Origin: an uncultured bacterium
GTDB taxonomy: Bacteria; Bacillota; Clostridia; Oscillospirales; Ruminococcaceae
NCBI GenBank assembly: GCA_905215965.1
Contig: CAJMSD010000001.1
Location: 62,001 to 126,000 of the forward strand
Length of the DNA: 64,000 bases
Direction of reading: 5' to 3'
Of the stretch, positions 1 through 8,208 are shown piece after piece. The number at the start of each line of letters is the position of its first letter. Within the stretch, counting starts at the first letter, position 1. Under the pieces are notes generated by a model, which saw nothing but the letters and a program-made list of their open reading frames with translations, was not told where the DNA came from and did not search any database. The position numbers were made by a program, and so were the translations under genes.

Positions 1-1431
1 AATGAGGGCTTCACCTTTGAAAAAGCCCTTGGAACGGCCAAAAAGGTGTTCAATTATACAAATCACACCATTATGCAGGAGGCTCTTGAAAAGTGGAGAT
101 GTGATCTTGTAGAGGAGCTTTTGCCGAGAGTCTACGAAATAATAATTATGATAAACGAGGCTCTTATCAGCGAGCTGTACGCCATGGACGTACAAAAAGA
201 AAAGATCAACAAGCTCAAGATCATTAAGAAAGGTCTTGTACACATGGCTGATATGGCGGTTTATGTTTCGGCGCATACAAACGGAGTTGCGGAGATACAC
301 ACTCGGATACTGAAAAATACCGTTCTTGCCGATTGGTATAGCCTTTATCCGGAGCGTTTCCGCAACGAGACAAACGGTATAACTCAGCGTAGGTGGCTTG
401 CTCTGTGCAATAGGGAGCTTTCCGCGATGATAACAGAGCTGCTCGGCACGGACGAGTGGATAACAAATCTCGATATGCTGAAAAATCTGGAAAAACATGC
501 CGATGACGAGAAGGTTTTACAGCGTTTTATCGACATAAAGCAGACAAAAAAGGCGCAGCTTTCCGAGTATATCGCGGCTCGTGACGGAGTGAAGATCGAT
601 ACCGATTCCATATTTGATATTCAGATAAAAAGGCTTCACGAATATAAGCGTCAGCTTCTTAACGCGTTCTCGATCTTGTGGATATATTACGGCATAAAGG
701 ATGGCTCGATCAAGGACTTTAAGCCGACAACGTTTATATTCGGAGCAAAATCCGCTCCCGGCTACAGACGCGCAAAGGCTATAATCAAATATATCAACGA
801 GATCGGCAGAATTGTTTCCGCCGACCCCGAAACAAAGGATCTTCTCAAGGTTGTTTTCGTTTCGAACTATAACGTTTCGTATGCCGAAAAGCTTGTTGCG
901 GCGGCAGATGTTTCCGAGCAGATCTCAACTGCCGGAACTGAGGCTTCCGGCACGGGAAACATGAAGCTAATGCTTAACGGAGCAGTCACGCTCGGAACAT
1001 ACGACGGCGCGAACATTGAAATCGCGGAGGAAGCAGGGGAGGAAAACAATTATATCTTCGGCGCAAGAGTTGAGGAGCTTGAAAAGATAGTTCCCGATTA
1101 TGACAGCAGAAAGCTTTTCGCCGAAAATCCGAAGATAAAGCGTGTCGTATCTTCGCTGATAGACGGAAGCGTTTCCGACGGAGGTACGGGCGATTTCAGA
1201 GAATTGTACACGTCTTTGCTTGACGGCGCAAGCTGGCATTCTCCCGATCATTATTATCTAATCGGCGATCTTGAAAGCTATGTTTCAGCAAAGCTGCGGA
1301 CAAATTCGGATTACGGCGCAGACAGACTTGCTTTTGCGAAGAAGCAGTGGCTGAATATGTGCAATGCGGGAAAATTCAGTTCCGACCGAACTATTGCGGA
1401 TTATGCGGAAAATATCTGGAAGATAAAATAA
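1..1431 (+). CDS. glgP: Glycogen/starch phosphorylase, 3' part only
   Basis: This is the C-terminal part of an alpha-glucan phosphorylase (GT35), which releases glucose-1-phosphate from glycogen or maltodextrin in the cytoplasm. The frame is already open at base 1, so the gene starts outside the window. About 476 residues are visible; the family usually has about 750-850, so roughly 300-350 N-terminal residues are missing. The sequence shows the YTNHT motif with the following EALEKW, and the pyridoxal-phosphate site EASGTGNMK (lysine codon 964-966), followed by the conserved NGAVTLGTYDGANIEI segment. An internal GTG at base 46 falls in conserved sequence and is not a start. The gene ends at TAA just before a bidirectional terminator shared with the cellulase on the other strand. 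The family assignment is very secure; whether glycogen or maltodextrin is preferred cannot be told. Confidence 0.95.
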   Translation, partial: NEGFTFEKALGTAKKVFNYTNHTIMQEALEKWRCDLVEELLPRVYEIIIMINEALISELYAMDVQKEKINKLKIIKKGLVHMADMAVYVSAHTNGVAEIHTRILKNTVLADWYSLYPERFRNETNGITQRRWLALCNRELSAMITELLGTDEWITNLDMLKNLEKHADDEKVLQRFIDIKQTKKAQLSEYIAARDGVKIDTDSIFDIQIKRLHEYKRQLLNAFSILWIYYGIKDGSIKDFKPTTFIFGAKSAPGYRRAKAIIKYINEIGRIVSADPETKDLLKVVFVSNYNVSYAEKLVAAADVSEQISTAGTEASGTGNMKLMLNGAVTLGTYDGANIEIAEEAGEENNYIFGARVEELEKIVPDYDSRKLFAENPKIKRVVSSLIDGSVSDGGTGDFRELYTSLLDGASWHSPDHYYLIGDLESYVSAKLRTNSDYGADRLAFAKKQWLNMCNAGKFSSDRTIADYAENIWKIK

Positions 1432-1442
1432 ACGTAAAAAGA

Positions 1443-1474
1443 AAAAGCGGCAGGAGTAATTTCCTGCCGCTTTT
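1443..1474. terminator. Bidirectional terminator between glgP and GH9
   Basis: A 13-bp perfect stem (AAAAGCGGCAGGA against TCCTGCCGCTTTT) with a 6-base loop. The A run on the left and T run on the right make it an intrinsic terminator for both converging genes. Confidence 0.9.
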
Positions 1475-1478
1475 GCGA

Positions 1479-3725
1479 TTATTGATTATATGATTCCGGA
1501 AGCGAATCAATTTGCTGTGAAAGATATTTTTGGATAGAAACGGCATCATTTACGCTGACTCCGTCGCCGTTCTGATAAACGTCCGCATTTTTCTTTCCGG
1601 TCTCTTCCATTGGGAAAGCTGTGTTGTCCGAGCTGTAGCAGAGAATTTTGATAACGTCGTCTATATCGACCTTTCCGCTGAGATCTGCGTCTCCCCAGAC
1701 AATATCATCAACAGTTGAAGGCTCGGTGGTAGTCTCTGATGAAGGTTCGTCGCCGCCTGCCGTAGTGCCGTCGGGTTCGGTTCCGTAGTAGAGCTTGCCG
1801 TTGATATATACCGGAATGTGTTCCGAAACGACAGGTTCGCCGTCTGCGGCTAAAAGCTCGGTATTTGAGTAATCGTTTTCGGCATCCCAGCCGCTTCCGT
1901 AGTCGGGGAAAACAAGAGCAAGCATAAGCTCGCACTGATGTCTGCCCTCGGATATCGGAAGAGCAGCGCGTCCGTCGGGATACGTTACCTCAATATAGTA
2001 AATATTTCCCTCATACTGTATAGGACCTGATATCTCGGCAGGAGCAACGCCCTCGCCGGAGTACATTGCAGCCTGATCGCGGTCGCAGCGTATAACGACA
2101 TCGCCGGGATTTTTTCCGGCAGCCACGATCTCGCTGAGATCCATATAGTAGCGGTAAGAAACGTTATTCACAACTCTTGCAGGCCATGCGGTATGATTTG
2201 TAAGCTTGAGACTGAGATTTACTCCGCTGTCAGATGTCTGTCCCATTTTTGCCTCAACGTATATTTCGGGGCCGTCATGCTGTTCTTTCGGAGGGAACGC
2301 AGGGTCGGTCTCGCCGCCGTATTTGTCGATCATCTTGCAGAGTATTGCGGTAAAACCTGCGTTATAGTCGTCGGCAACCTCATTGTTGATATAATTCTGG
2401 CGGTCGTCCGTGTAAGATCCGTCCTGATTAGGACCGCCAACCAAAGCTCCGTAAAGCATATGGCGGTTTTCATCGGGAATTGCAAGATCGTTTTTCCATG
2501 ATGCGTGAGCTGTTCTGTGATGAGGATTTTTCGGAGAATTTTCACCGTAGCCTACAACGTAGCTCTGATTGCTTGGATTATCTCCGAGCACATAATTTAT
2601 CTGATTCTCGTAAAATGTCTCGTATGCGGAAATGTCTTTTCCGGCAAGAATCGTATCGCAGGCAACGGCGGCAATGAATGCGGAAGCCTCAGCGTATCTT
2701 GCGCAGCCCCATGTATCGCAGTAGCCGAGCTTGCCGTCAACCTTAGTGATCGTATTTGTCCAGTAATTGACGTGCTTTTCGACATGATCTATATATGTTT
2801 GATTTTCGGTGTTTATGGCATACAGAAGCATACCGCCCTGCATAACGTCGTCCCAACACATACTCCATGTATATTTCAGAACGTCCTGACCAAGCTCTTT
2901 ATCAAGATTCGGAATATAGCTTGTCGCTTTATCGAGGTACGATTGCTCTCCCGTAGCGATATACAGCCAGTTGGCGGCATAGAAAAGGTCGTCGTAAAAA
3001 TGGCTTGAACGGTAGAAACCGCTTGATTCAGCCGCATTATAAACGTCGTTGCTTTTAGAGCCATCGGCAAGCTTGAAGATATTTTCGGCATGAGCTATAT
3101 AATCCGAGATCTTATCGCTGCCGATGCGTCCGTCAAGAGCACAGGCTCCAGCCGCAAGAGCAGCTGCCATTTCGCCGAATACAGCCGAGCAGCCCTCGGA
3201 GGCTTTAAGCGTTGAACGTGCATTTTCGTATGACGTTCCCGAATCCTCCATACCGTACTGGTAAAGCTCTGCCGGTCCCCACCAAGTATGGTCTACCTGA
3301 CCGAGACCGCACTGGAAGATCACCTCGTCGCCGAGATCGCATTCGGCAAGATAATCGAGAGCAAATTCAAGGTTATTGACGTAATTTGTCATTTCTCCGC
3401 ATTTTTCAACGCCGTCCGGATATTGATAAATTCCCCATGCGAGCATTGACGCGGTATACGCCATAGGCATATTGAATTTTACGTGATCTCCGGCATCGTA
3501 CCAGCCGCCTCCGACCTCGTCTATCATAGTGGAATCGGCGCGCCACTCTACTCTGTTCCAATCGGGAAGAGGACCTGCTTGCTGGCACTCGTAAAAATAA
3601 AGCGATTTTTGCAGAGCTTCAGCATAATTTGCGGAAAAGGCGGCGTCGGCAGCAGGAGCGGCTGTTCCGACAGAGACCGCAAGTACAGTGGCAGAAATGA
3701 TACCGCTTGTTAATCTCTTTAGCAT
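1479..3725 (-). CDS. GH9 endoglucanase with CBM3c and dockerin
   Basis: A secreted cellulase of 748 residues. Residues 1-28 form a signal peptide. A GH9 catalytic domain (about 30-470) carries the DAGDH motif with Asp77 and Asp80, the PHHR motif near 401-404 and the proton-donor region with Glu449 in NNEVADDYN. A family 3c carbohydrate-binding module follows (about 485-640), the usual arrangement of processive endoglucanases. A Thr/Ser/Glu linker leads to a C-terminal type I dockerin (678-748) with two calcium-loop repeats beginning DADLSGKVD and DVYQNGDGVS. The dockerin implies docking to a cohesin-bearing scaffoldin, but no cohesin gene is in the window. The start has an AAAGGA ribosome-binding site, and a promoter lies at 3778-3806. 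It appears monocistronic. Confidence 0.96.
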   Translation of the reverse strand: MLKRLTSGIISATVLAVSVGTAAPAADAAFSANYAEALQKSLYFYECQQAGPLPDWNRVEWRADSTMIDEVGGGWYDAGDHVKFNMPMAYTASMLAWGIYQYPDGVEKCGEMTNYVNNLEFALDYLAECDLGDEVIFQCGLGQVDHTWWGPAELYQYGMEDSGTSYENARSTLKASEGCSAVFGEMAAALAAGACALDGRIGSDKISDYIAHAENIFKLADGSKSNDVYNAAESSGFYRSSHFYDDLFYAANWLYIATGEQSYLDKATSYIPNLDKELGQDVLKYTWSMCWDDVMQGGMLLYAINTENQTYIDHVEKHVNYWTNTITKVDGKLGYCDTWGCARYAEASAFIAAVACDTILAGKDISAYETFYENQINYVLGDNPSNQSYVVGYGENSPKNPHHRTAHASWKNDLAIPDENRHMLYGALVGGPNQDGSYTDDRQNYINNEVADDYNAGFTAILCKMIDKYGGETDPAFPPKEQHDGPEIYVEAKMGQTSDSGVNLSLKLTNHTAWPARVVNNVSYRYYMDLSEIVAAGKNPGDVVIRCDRDQAAMYSGEGVAPAEISGPIQYEGNIYYIEVTYPDGRAALPISEGRHQCELMLALVFPDYGSGWDAENDYSNTELLAADGEPVVSEHIPVYINGKLYYGTEPDGTTAGGDEPSSETTTEPSTVDDIVWGDADLSGKVDIDDVIKILCYSSDNTAFPMEETGKKNADVYQNGDGVSVNDAVSIQKYLSQQIDSLPESYNQ

Positions 3726-3777
3726 AATAAAATTTTCCTTTCAATTTATATTTGAACATCGCATTAATACATATTAA

Positions 3778-3806
3778 ATTATGCCATAAAAATATCTGAT
3801 TGTCAA
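3778..3806 (-). promoter_or_regulatory. Sigma-A-type promoter of the GH9 gene
   Basis: Read on the minus strand: TTGACA, 17 bases, CATAAT. It ends about 50 bases upstream of the GH9 start. Confidence 0.7.
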
Positions 3807-3847
3807 GAATAATCGGCATGATAAACAAAAAGATCATCTGCGGCATT

Positions 3848-3876
3848 CACGCTGTATCTGATATATGCATAATATA
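3848..3876 (+). promoter_or_regulatory. Possible late-sporulation promoter of cotJABC
   Basis: CATAATATA at 3868-3876 fits the mother-cell sigma-K type -10 pattern CATAnnnTA, with CAC 17 bases upstream. A leader hairpin (GAGAACA paired with TGTTCTC, 3886-3908) and an AAAGGAGG ribosome-binding site follow. The sigma-factor assignment is inferred from a short match and from the coat function of the genes. Confidence 0.4.
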
Positions 3877-3931
3877 AAGTGTGCGGAGAACATCTGCACG
3901 GTGTTCTCCTGCATCGAAAGGAGGATAACTT

Positions 3932-4204
3932 ATGAATTTCAATCTGTTTGACAATATGGACGGATTAATTCTGCGCGAGCGCGAAAACGATCTTGCCCGT
4001 CGGAGCGATATGATGACGAATCGTGAAAATATTTGTCACGACGGCAATACAAGCCGTTTTCCTGAACATACTCCGCTTGCAATGGCTTATGTGCCGTTTC
4101 AGCAGTGGGGCGAGACTTATTCCGAGGACGAGGCTCTGCGCTGCGGAACTCTGTTTCCCGAGCTGAATTTTCCGTTTGAAAGAGGAGGTGCTTCGGGTGA
4201 ATGA
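3932..4204 (+). CDS. cotJA: Spore coat associated protein CotJA
   Basis: A 90-residue soluble protein. The C-terminal half (about 48-86) contains the CotJA core: LAMAYVPFQQW, then a conserved EALRCGTLFPELNFPF segment. CotJA is a minor protein of the inner spore coat, encoded with CotJB and CotJC in Bacilli and Clostridia. The N-terminal 45 residues are more variable and charged (ENDLARRSD). The start is an ATG preceded by AAAGGAGG. The 3' end overlaps cotJB by 8 bases, so translation is probably coupled. The order cotJA-cotJB-cotJC makes the identification firm. Confidence 0.9.
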   Translation: MNFNLFDNMDGLILRERENDLARRSDMMTNRENICHDGNTSRFPEHTPLAMAYVPFQQWGETYSEDEALRCGTLFPELNFPFERGGASGE

Positions 4205-4445
4205 TCAGCAAGCTCTTTTTATGAAGATAAAAAAATACGATTTCGCTCTAAAGGAGCTGAATCTCTATCTGGACACTCATCCGAACTGCCGTCGGGCTAT
4301 CGCTATGTTCAATAATTACCGCACCATGAGACAAAAGGCGGCAACCGAATATTCGGAAAAATACGGACCGATCACTCCCGAGCAGAATAATAACGACGGA
4401 CGCTGGACATGGGTCGATGAGCCATGGCCTTGGGAAAGGAGTTAA
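4197..4445 (+). CDS. cotJB: Spore coat protein CotJB
   Basis: CotJB is 82 residues when read from the GTG at 4197. That start lies 8 bases after a GAGGAGG site and overlaps the cotJA stop. A TTG at 4176 in the same frame would put the ribosome-binding site inside the gene, so it was rejected. The sequence has the family features: an N-terminal helical segment with YDFALKELNLYLDTHP, then a Trp-rich C terminus (WTWVDEPWPWE). The protein is a small coat component whose biochemical activity is unknown. It is followed 3 bases later by cotJC. Confidence 0.9.
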   Translation: MNDQQALFMKIKKYDFALKELNLYLDTHPNCRRAIAMFNNYRTMRQKAATEYSEKYGPITPEQNNNDGRWTWVDEPWPWERS

Positions 4446-4448
4446 GCT

Positions 4449-5072
4449 ATGTGGCAATATGAAAAGAAGCTTCAGTATCCGGTCAATATAAAAAATCCGG
4501 ATCCAAAAATGGCTAAGATAATTATTTCTCAGCTTGGCGGTCCGGACGGCGAGCTTGCAGCGTCGCTCAGGTATCTTAATCAAAGATATGTCATGCCGTA
4601 CGGAGAGGTTAAAGGTCTGCTGACGGATATTGGCACGGAGGAACTAGCACACGTTGAAATGATATCGGCGATATTGTATCAGCTTACACGCAATTTGTCT
4701 ATAGATGAAATAAAGTCGAGTGGTTTTGATACGTATTTTGTGGATCATACAACGGGAATTTATCCGATAGCGGCATCGGGAGCGCCGTTCACAGCGACAT
4801 ATTTTCAGTCGAAGGGAGATATTATCACCGATCTTACAGAGGATATGGCAGCAGAGCAAAAAGCGCGTACCACCTACGACAATATACTTCGTCTTGCCGA
4901 CGATCCCGATGTTCGTGATCCGATACGTTTTTTGAGGGAACGAGAAATAGTTCACTTTCAGAGATTTGGCGAAGCTTTGCGCATAACGCAGGATAATCTG
5001 GATTCGAAAAACTTTTATGCCTGCAATCCGGCATTTGATAAAAATTGCGGCAGAAGAACAAGAAGGAAATAA
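4449..5072 (+). CDS. cotJC: Spore coat CotJC, manganese-catalase-like
   Basis: A 207-residue ferritin-like four-helix protein of the manganese catalase family. Likely dimanganese ligands can be placed by motif: Glu35 (in GELAASLRYL), Glu65 and His68 (in TEELAHVEM), Glu136 (in AAEQKAR) and His169 (in REREIVHF). All expected ligand positions are present, so it may keep peroxide-decomposing activity on the spore surface. It is the last gene of the cotJ operon and is followed 6 bases later by a strong terminator. The Cys/Arg-rich C terminus (CNPAFDKNCGRRTRRK) is suited to coat cross-linking, which is inference. Confidence 0.92.
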   Translation: MWQYEKKLQYPVNIKNPDPKMAKIIISQLGGPDGELAASLRYLNQRYVMPYGEVKGLLTDIGTEELAHVEMISAILYQLTRNLSIDEIKSSGFDTYFVDHTTGIYPIAASGAPFTATYFQSKGDIITDLTEDMAAEQKARTTYDNILRLADDPDVRDPIRFLREREIVHFQRFGEALRITQDNLDSKNFYACNPAFDKNCGRRTRRK

Positions 5073-5078
5073 TAACAT

Positions 5079-5107
5079 AAGGACGGTATATTACCGTCCT
5101 TAATTTT
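5079..5107 (+). terminator. Terminator of cotJABC
   Basis: Perfect 10-bp stem AAGGACGGTA/TACCGTCCTT with a 3-base loop, followed by TAATTTTT. Confidence 0.9.
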
Positions 5108-5138
5108 TGATATTGCGAAAGTGCAGTACGGTGTTGCC

Positions 5139-6353
5139 TCAAAGCTCCGTTCCGCTGCGCCTGAGCAGTTCTCTTGCGGTATCTATGGAATCCACTCCGG
5201 TTTTATTCTTTACCGGAGCAAACTCGTTGTTTCTGTCTACCTCATACGCAAGACAGCTGTTTTGAAGCTTGACCATATCCAGAACCAAGGTCTCAAACTT
5301 GTATGCATTAGGCTCTTCGGGCGATACGACCTTTCCGTTATCGTCAAGATAATTGATTTTCTTAAACGCTTTATGAAGCGGAAACTTCACATCAAGGGTC
5401 TTGTTAAGACTTTTGAGATTAAAAAGGTAATTCAGTATAACGCCGTAATTATAGGAAAGAGTACCGTCCGCCTCGCGGCTTTCGATCATTTCACGTGTCA
5501 TTTCATAATACTCAACGATGGACGGTCTGCCGTTTTCAAGGCACATAACGCCTACCTTTTCTTCGGGATCGGCTTTTGCAACGACCTTTGCTCCTGAATT
5601 CTTGCCGGAATCGATAACAGCTCCGACAAAGCACGGATCGGCTATGCGCTGGAGAACATTATCAACAGCGAAAACGTTTATCCACTCGACCTTAGCAGCT
5701 TCGTCAGATTTCATGACGCCTGATCTCATCATTGAAGTATACCATCCGCCGTTTCCGTTTGGAGCGGCAGATACGACTCCCTTATCCGCAAGCATGAGCT
5801 TACCGTTGATATCGACCGTCGGAAGCTGCTCCTGCACAAAGAACGCGACGCTTTCTTTTCTATAGCCGAAATAGCTATGCTCCTCCAAAAATTGCCTGGT
5901 CTCCGCGTCATTCTGTCTGCTTGTCATAATAAAAAGCGGAACCCACGAGTTTGCATTGTGAACGACCTCAAGCAGGTTATTTATAATGCACTCAAATATA
6001 TAAAGCTTTCTGTGAACACCGATATTGAACATTCCCTTTGGCTTGTCAAAACCAAGCCTGCTTCCTTGTCCGCCGGCAAGCAGAACAGCTCCGACCTTTC
6101 CTGCACGGATAGCTTCGAGACCTGTTTCTTCATATCGTGATCTATTTGCTTCTATTTCGCTGATTTTGGTCACGGAGATCGGTTTAAAGGCTCCTCTTTC
6201 CGTCTCCGCACCGTTCTCTGAAAGAACCGAAAAATCGAGATCGCAAATTTGTTCAAAAAGTCTTTGTCTGTCGGCGTCGTTCAGTTCGTCGGCATACTTT
6301 AAAAGATGAGACTGACCGTGCGCAGCAAGTTTTTTTTCAGCTTTATTTTTCAT
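5139..6353 (-). CDS. UDP-sugar pyrophosphorylase (UDPGP family)
   Basis: A 404-residue cytoplasmic nucleotidyltransferase of the eukaryote-like UDPGP family, which makes UDP-glucose, UDP-GlcNAc or UDP-GalNAc from UTP and the sugar-1-phosphate. The nucleotide-binding motif LAGGQGSRLG sits at 92-101 with the PKG lysine at about 106. A downstream segment with PNGNGGWY matches the uridine/sugar-binding region of this family. The C-terminal part (NYGVILNYLF and on) is also typical. The sugar preference cannot be decided from sequence. A good promoter lies at 6476-6504. Convergent cotJ transcription ends at its own terminator. Confidence 0.85.
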   Translation of the reverse strand: MKNKAEKKLAAHGQSHLLKYADELNDADRQRLFEQICDLDFSVLSENGAETERGAFKPISVTKISEIEANRSRYEETGLEAIRAGKVGAVLLAGGQGSRLGFDKPKGMFNIGVHRKLYIFECIINNLLEVVHNANSWVPLFIMTSRQNDAETRQFLEEHSYFGYRKESVAFFVQEQLPTVDINGKLMLADKGVVSAAPNGNGGWYTSMMRSGVMKSDEAAKVEWINVFAVDNVLQRIADPCFVGAVIDSGKNSGAKVVAKADPEEKVGVMCLENGRPSIVEYYEMTREMIESREADGTLSYNYGVILNYLFNLKSLNKTLDVKFPLHKAFKKINYLDDNGKVVSPEEPNAYKFETLVLDMVKLQNSCLAYEVDRNNEFAPVKNKTGVDSIDTARELLRRSGTEL

Positions 6354-6475
6354 AACGTTTTATGTGAATCGCAAAAGGCGAATACTGTTTCCTTTCAATA
6401 ATAGATGATATCTGCATGAAAATGCGTTGGAAATATTACAGCAAACGTCAATTTATTTTAACGTTCCCATTATTT

Positions 6476-6504
6476 ATGATATCATACGGCAGCAAAAAAG
6501 TCAA
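6476..6504 (-). promoter_or_regulatory. Promoter of the UDPGP gene
   Basis: Minus strand: TTGACT, 17 bases, TATCAT, ending about 120 bases before the UDPGP start. Confidence 0.7.
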
Positions 6505-6538
6505 GGCGGCGCTGCGGTAAATAGTTTTAATTCCGATT

Positions 6539-7648
6539 TTAAACAGAAACCGTCTCGGTGACTCTTACACAGCGGTTTTTACCGCTGCGCTTAGCGTGAT
6601 ACAGGGCGGAGTCGGCAGCCTTGAACAAATCGGAAGAAGTTTTTCCGTTGATATACTGTGCTACTCCGGCGCTGAGAGAAAATTTTTCTTTATCGAATTC
6701 CTCGGTGTTCTCCCTGTCAAAAAACGAATGGATTATTCTGTCGGCGATACGCGCCGCAAGAGCCTCGTCCGCGCCGTCAACGATAACCGCAAATTCTTCT
6801 CCGCCGTATCTGAATGCCCTGTCGCAGTCTCTTATATTTTCCTTTATTATATCGGAAGCCTTGATAATTATTTTATCACCCGAAGCATGACCGAATCTGT
6901 CGTTCACGCTTTTGAAATTATCAATATCGAAAACTATAAGCGAAAAAACAGTCTCGGCTTCGGCTGTTTCTATTTTTTTATCGAGCTTTTTATAGAAAGC
7001 GCTGTGATTGAGAAGTCCCGTCATCTGATCTGTTTTTGCGGCAAGTTCAAGCCGTTCGACCTCTTTTTGGGACTTCATGGCAATCTCCGTTGACATTTTT
7101 CTCAGCAGGAACGAAATCGTGACCGCGCCAAGATTCAGACCGATAAAAATAATCATATATGTTCTTGACGTATTTACAGGCACATAGACGCGTATATTCG
7201 GAAGAATGACCGATTTTATCAAAAAGTATGCAAGAGTCGAGACAACGCTCTGTATGATCATAATTTTTCTGCTGTTGTATACCGTAGCTCCGAAGATGGG
7301 ATAAATAAGCAGTATCGACATTTCCGGAACGGAATTATGCGCCTCGACCATTACTCCAAGGAATGCAGTGATACACAGCGAAAGAATAACGGTCATTCCA
7401 ATATCGCTGATGCGATTTTCAAGAAAAACAATGGAAAGTCCGAAAATAGCCACAACTATAAGCTGCAAGACCGTCGGTATAATGATAAATTGATTTATAT
7501 ATAATTTCCGATCGAATTCTACGCCCGGATCATAAAGCAGGTAAAGCACAACCGCAAAAACAAAAAAACACGTCATTCCGACCGTCATGGCCTTCAAGAT
7601 ATTTCTGTTCCACTTTTTCAGCGGAATAAAGCTGTCGTTTTTAGCCAT
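6539..7648 (-). CDS. Membrane diguanylate cyclase (GGDEF)
   Basis: Makes cyclic di-GMP from GTP. The ATG at 7648 (369 residues) is preceded by GGAGGA at 7 bases; an upstream in-frame ATG at 7717 lies beyond the promoter -10 box and cannot be the start. The N-terminal ~190 residues hold about six transmembrane helices, forming a membrane sensor of unknown ligand. The C-terminal GGDEF domain has an intact active site, GGEEF, at 282-286. An RxxD inhibitory site (RDCD) lies exactly five residues upstream, so product feedback is expected. No EAL or other output domain is present. The gene is transcribed away from the adjacent pilus operon, separated by 359 bases. Confidence 0.93.
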   Translation of the reverse strand: MAKNDSFIPLKKWNRNILKAMTVGMTCFFVFAVVLYLLYDPGVEFDRKLYINQFIIIPTVLQLIVVAIFGLSIVFLENRISDIGMTVILSLCITAFLGVMVEAHNSVPEMSILLIYPIFGATVYNSRKIMIIQSVVSTLAYFLIKSVILPNIRVYVPVNTSRTYMIIFIGLNLGAVTISFLLRKMSTEIAMKSQKEVERLELAAKTDQMTGLLNHSAFYKKLDKKIETAEAETVFSLIVFDIDNFKSVNDRFGHASGDKIIIKASDIIKENIRDCDRAFRYGGEEFAVIVDGADEALAARIADRIIHSFFDRENTEEFDKEKFSLSAGVAQYINGKTSSDLFKAADSALYHAKRSGKNRCVRVTETVSV

Positions 7649-7705
7649 AAATATTCCTCCAATGGCTTTATCAAAGTTTTTATTCAGAGCAATAATATTT
7701 AGATT

Positions 7706-7734
7706 ATTATAACACATTCTTTTGTTAATTTCAA
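7706..7734 (-). promoter_or_regulatory. Promoter of the GGDEF gene
   Basis: Minus strand: TTGAAA, 17 bases, TATAAT. It fixes the translation start at 7648 rather than 7717. Confidence 0.8.
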
Positions 7735-7816
7735 TAGATTTTATTGATTTTATAAAAATAACTGTATCGATATCTCTGCAATATTTATTTTAGTATAAAC
7801 AAGAATTTCATATACT

Positions 7817-7859
7817 AATTGTAAAAATCTTCCTAACGGGTTCTATTGATTTTACAATT
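7817..7859. promoter_or_regulatory. Long inverted repeat upstream of the pilus operon
   Basis: AATTGTAAAAATC (7817-7829) is mirrored by GATTTTACAATT (7848-7859) with one extra A in the left arm. It lies between the divergent GGDEF and pilus promoters, outside both, and could be a regulator-binding site. The rest of 7735-7916 is AT-rich and I see nothing else in it. Confidence 0.4.
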
Positions 7860-7894
7860 TGCAAGTGTTGGTTTTGGAAAAATTACACAAATTT

Positions 7895-7907
7895 ATTGGT
7901 AACCAAT
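7895..7907. promoter_or_regulatory. Candidate operator ATTGGTaACCAAT
   Basis: A perfect 6+1+6 inverted repeat ends 9 bases upstream of the pilus -35 box. This is the position expected for an activator site or a partly overlapping repressor site. No cognate regulator is encoded next to it. Confidence 0.4.
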
Positions 7908-7916
7908 TAACATCTA

Positions 7917-7944
7917 TTGACTTTTTCATGCTTTATGTTACAAT
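7917..7944 (+). promoter_or_regulatory. Promoter of the pilus operon
   Basis: TTGACT (7917-7922), 16 bases, TACAAT (7939-7944). The predicted leader to the first gene is under 60 bases, too short for a known cyclic-di-GMP riboswitch. Confidence 0.75.
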
Positions 7945-8007
7945 CAATGTCAGGAAAGCTTTAATAAGATTTTGCAAATTGTATAATTTTGATGCGGAGG
8001 TCTTTAA

Positions 8008-8208
8008 ATGACAGATAAAGAGCTTCGAAAGCTGAAACGTCCGGAATTGATAGAAATTCTTCTCTATATGAGACAGGAGATCGACGAACTTCGTTCTGAA
8101 AATGAAAACCTGCGGGAGCGTCTTGACAAATTGGTTGGCGAGGCTATCCGTGAAAAGCAGCAATCTTCTGAGAAAACCGAAAAGGAAACGGAGCGGTCTG
8201 ATGAGTGA
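8008..8208 (+). CDS. Small coiled-coil protein at head of pilus operon
   Basis: A 66-residue, highly charged soluble protein with no signal peptide. Residues about 8-62 form one long predicted helix with heptad-spaced leucines and glutamates (LIEILLYMRQEIDELRSENE and on), so a coiled coil is likely. The ATG follows GGAGG by about 7 bases. The 3' end overlaps the signal peptidase gene by 8 bases, so the two are co-translated. I do not recognise a functional family. Position suggests a cytoplasmic helper of the secretion or pilus machinery, which is inference only. Confidence 0.8.
   Translation: MTDKELRKLKRPELIEILLYMRQEIDELRSENENLRERLDKLVGEAIREKQQSSEKTEKETERSDE

Noticed and set aside
7945..8007. 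Cyclic-di-GMP riboswitch in the pilus leader
   Set aside because: The leader from the predicted start site is under 60 bases and shows no matching fold; the GGDEF neighbour alone is not evidence.
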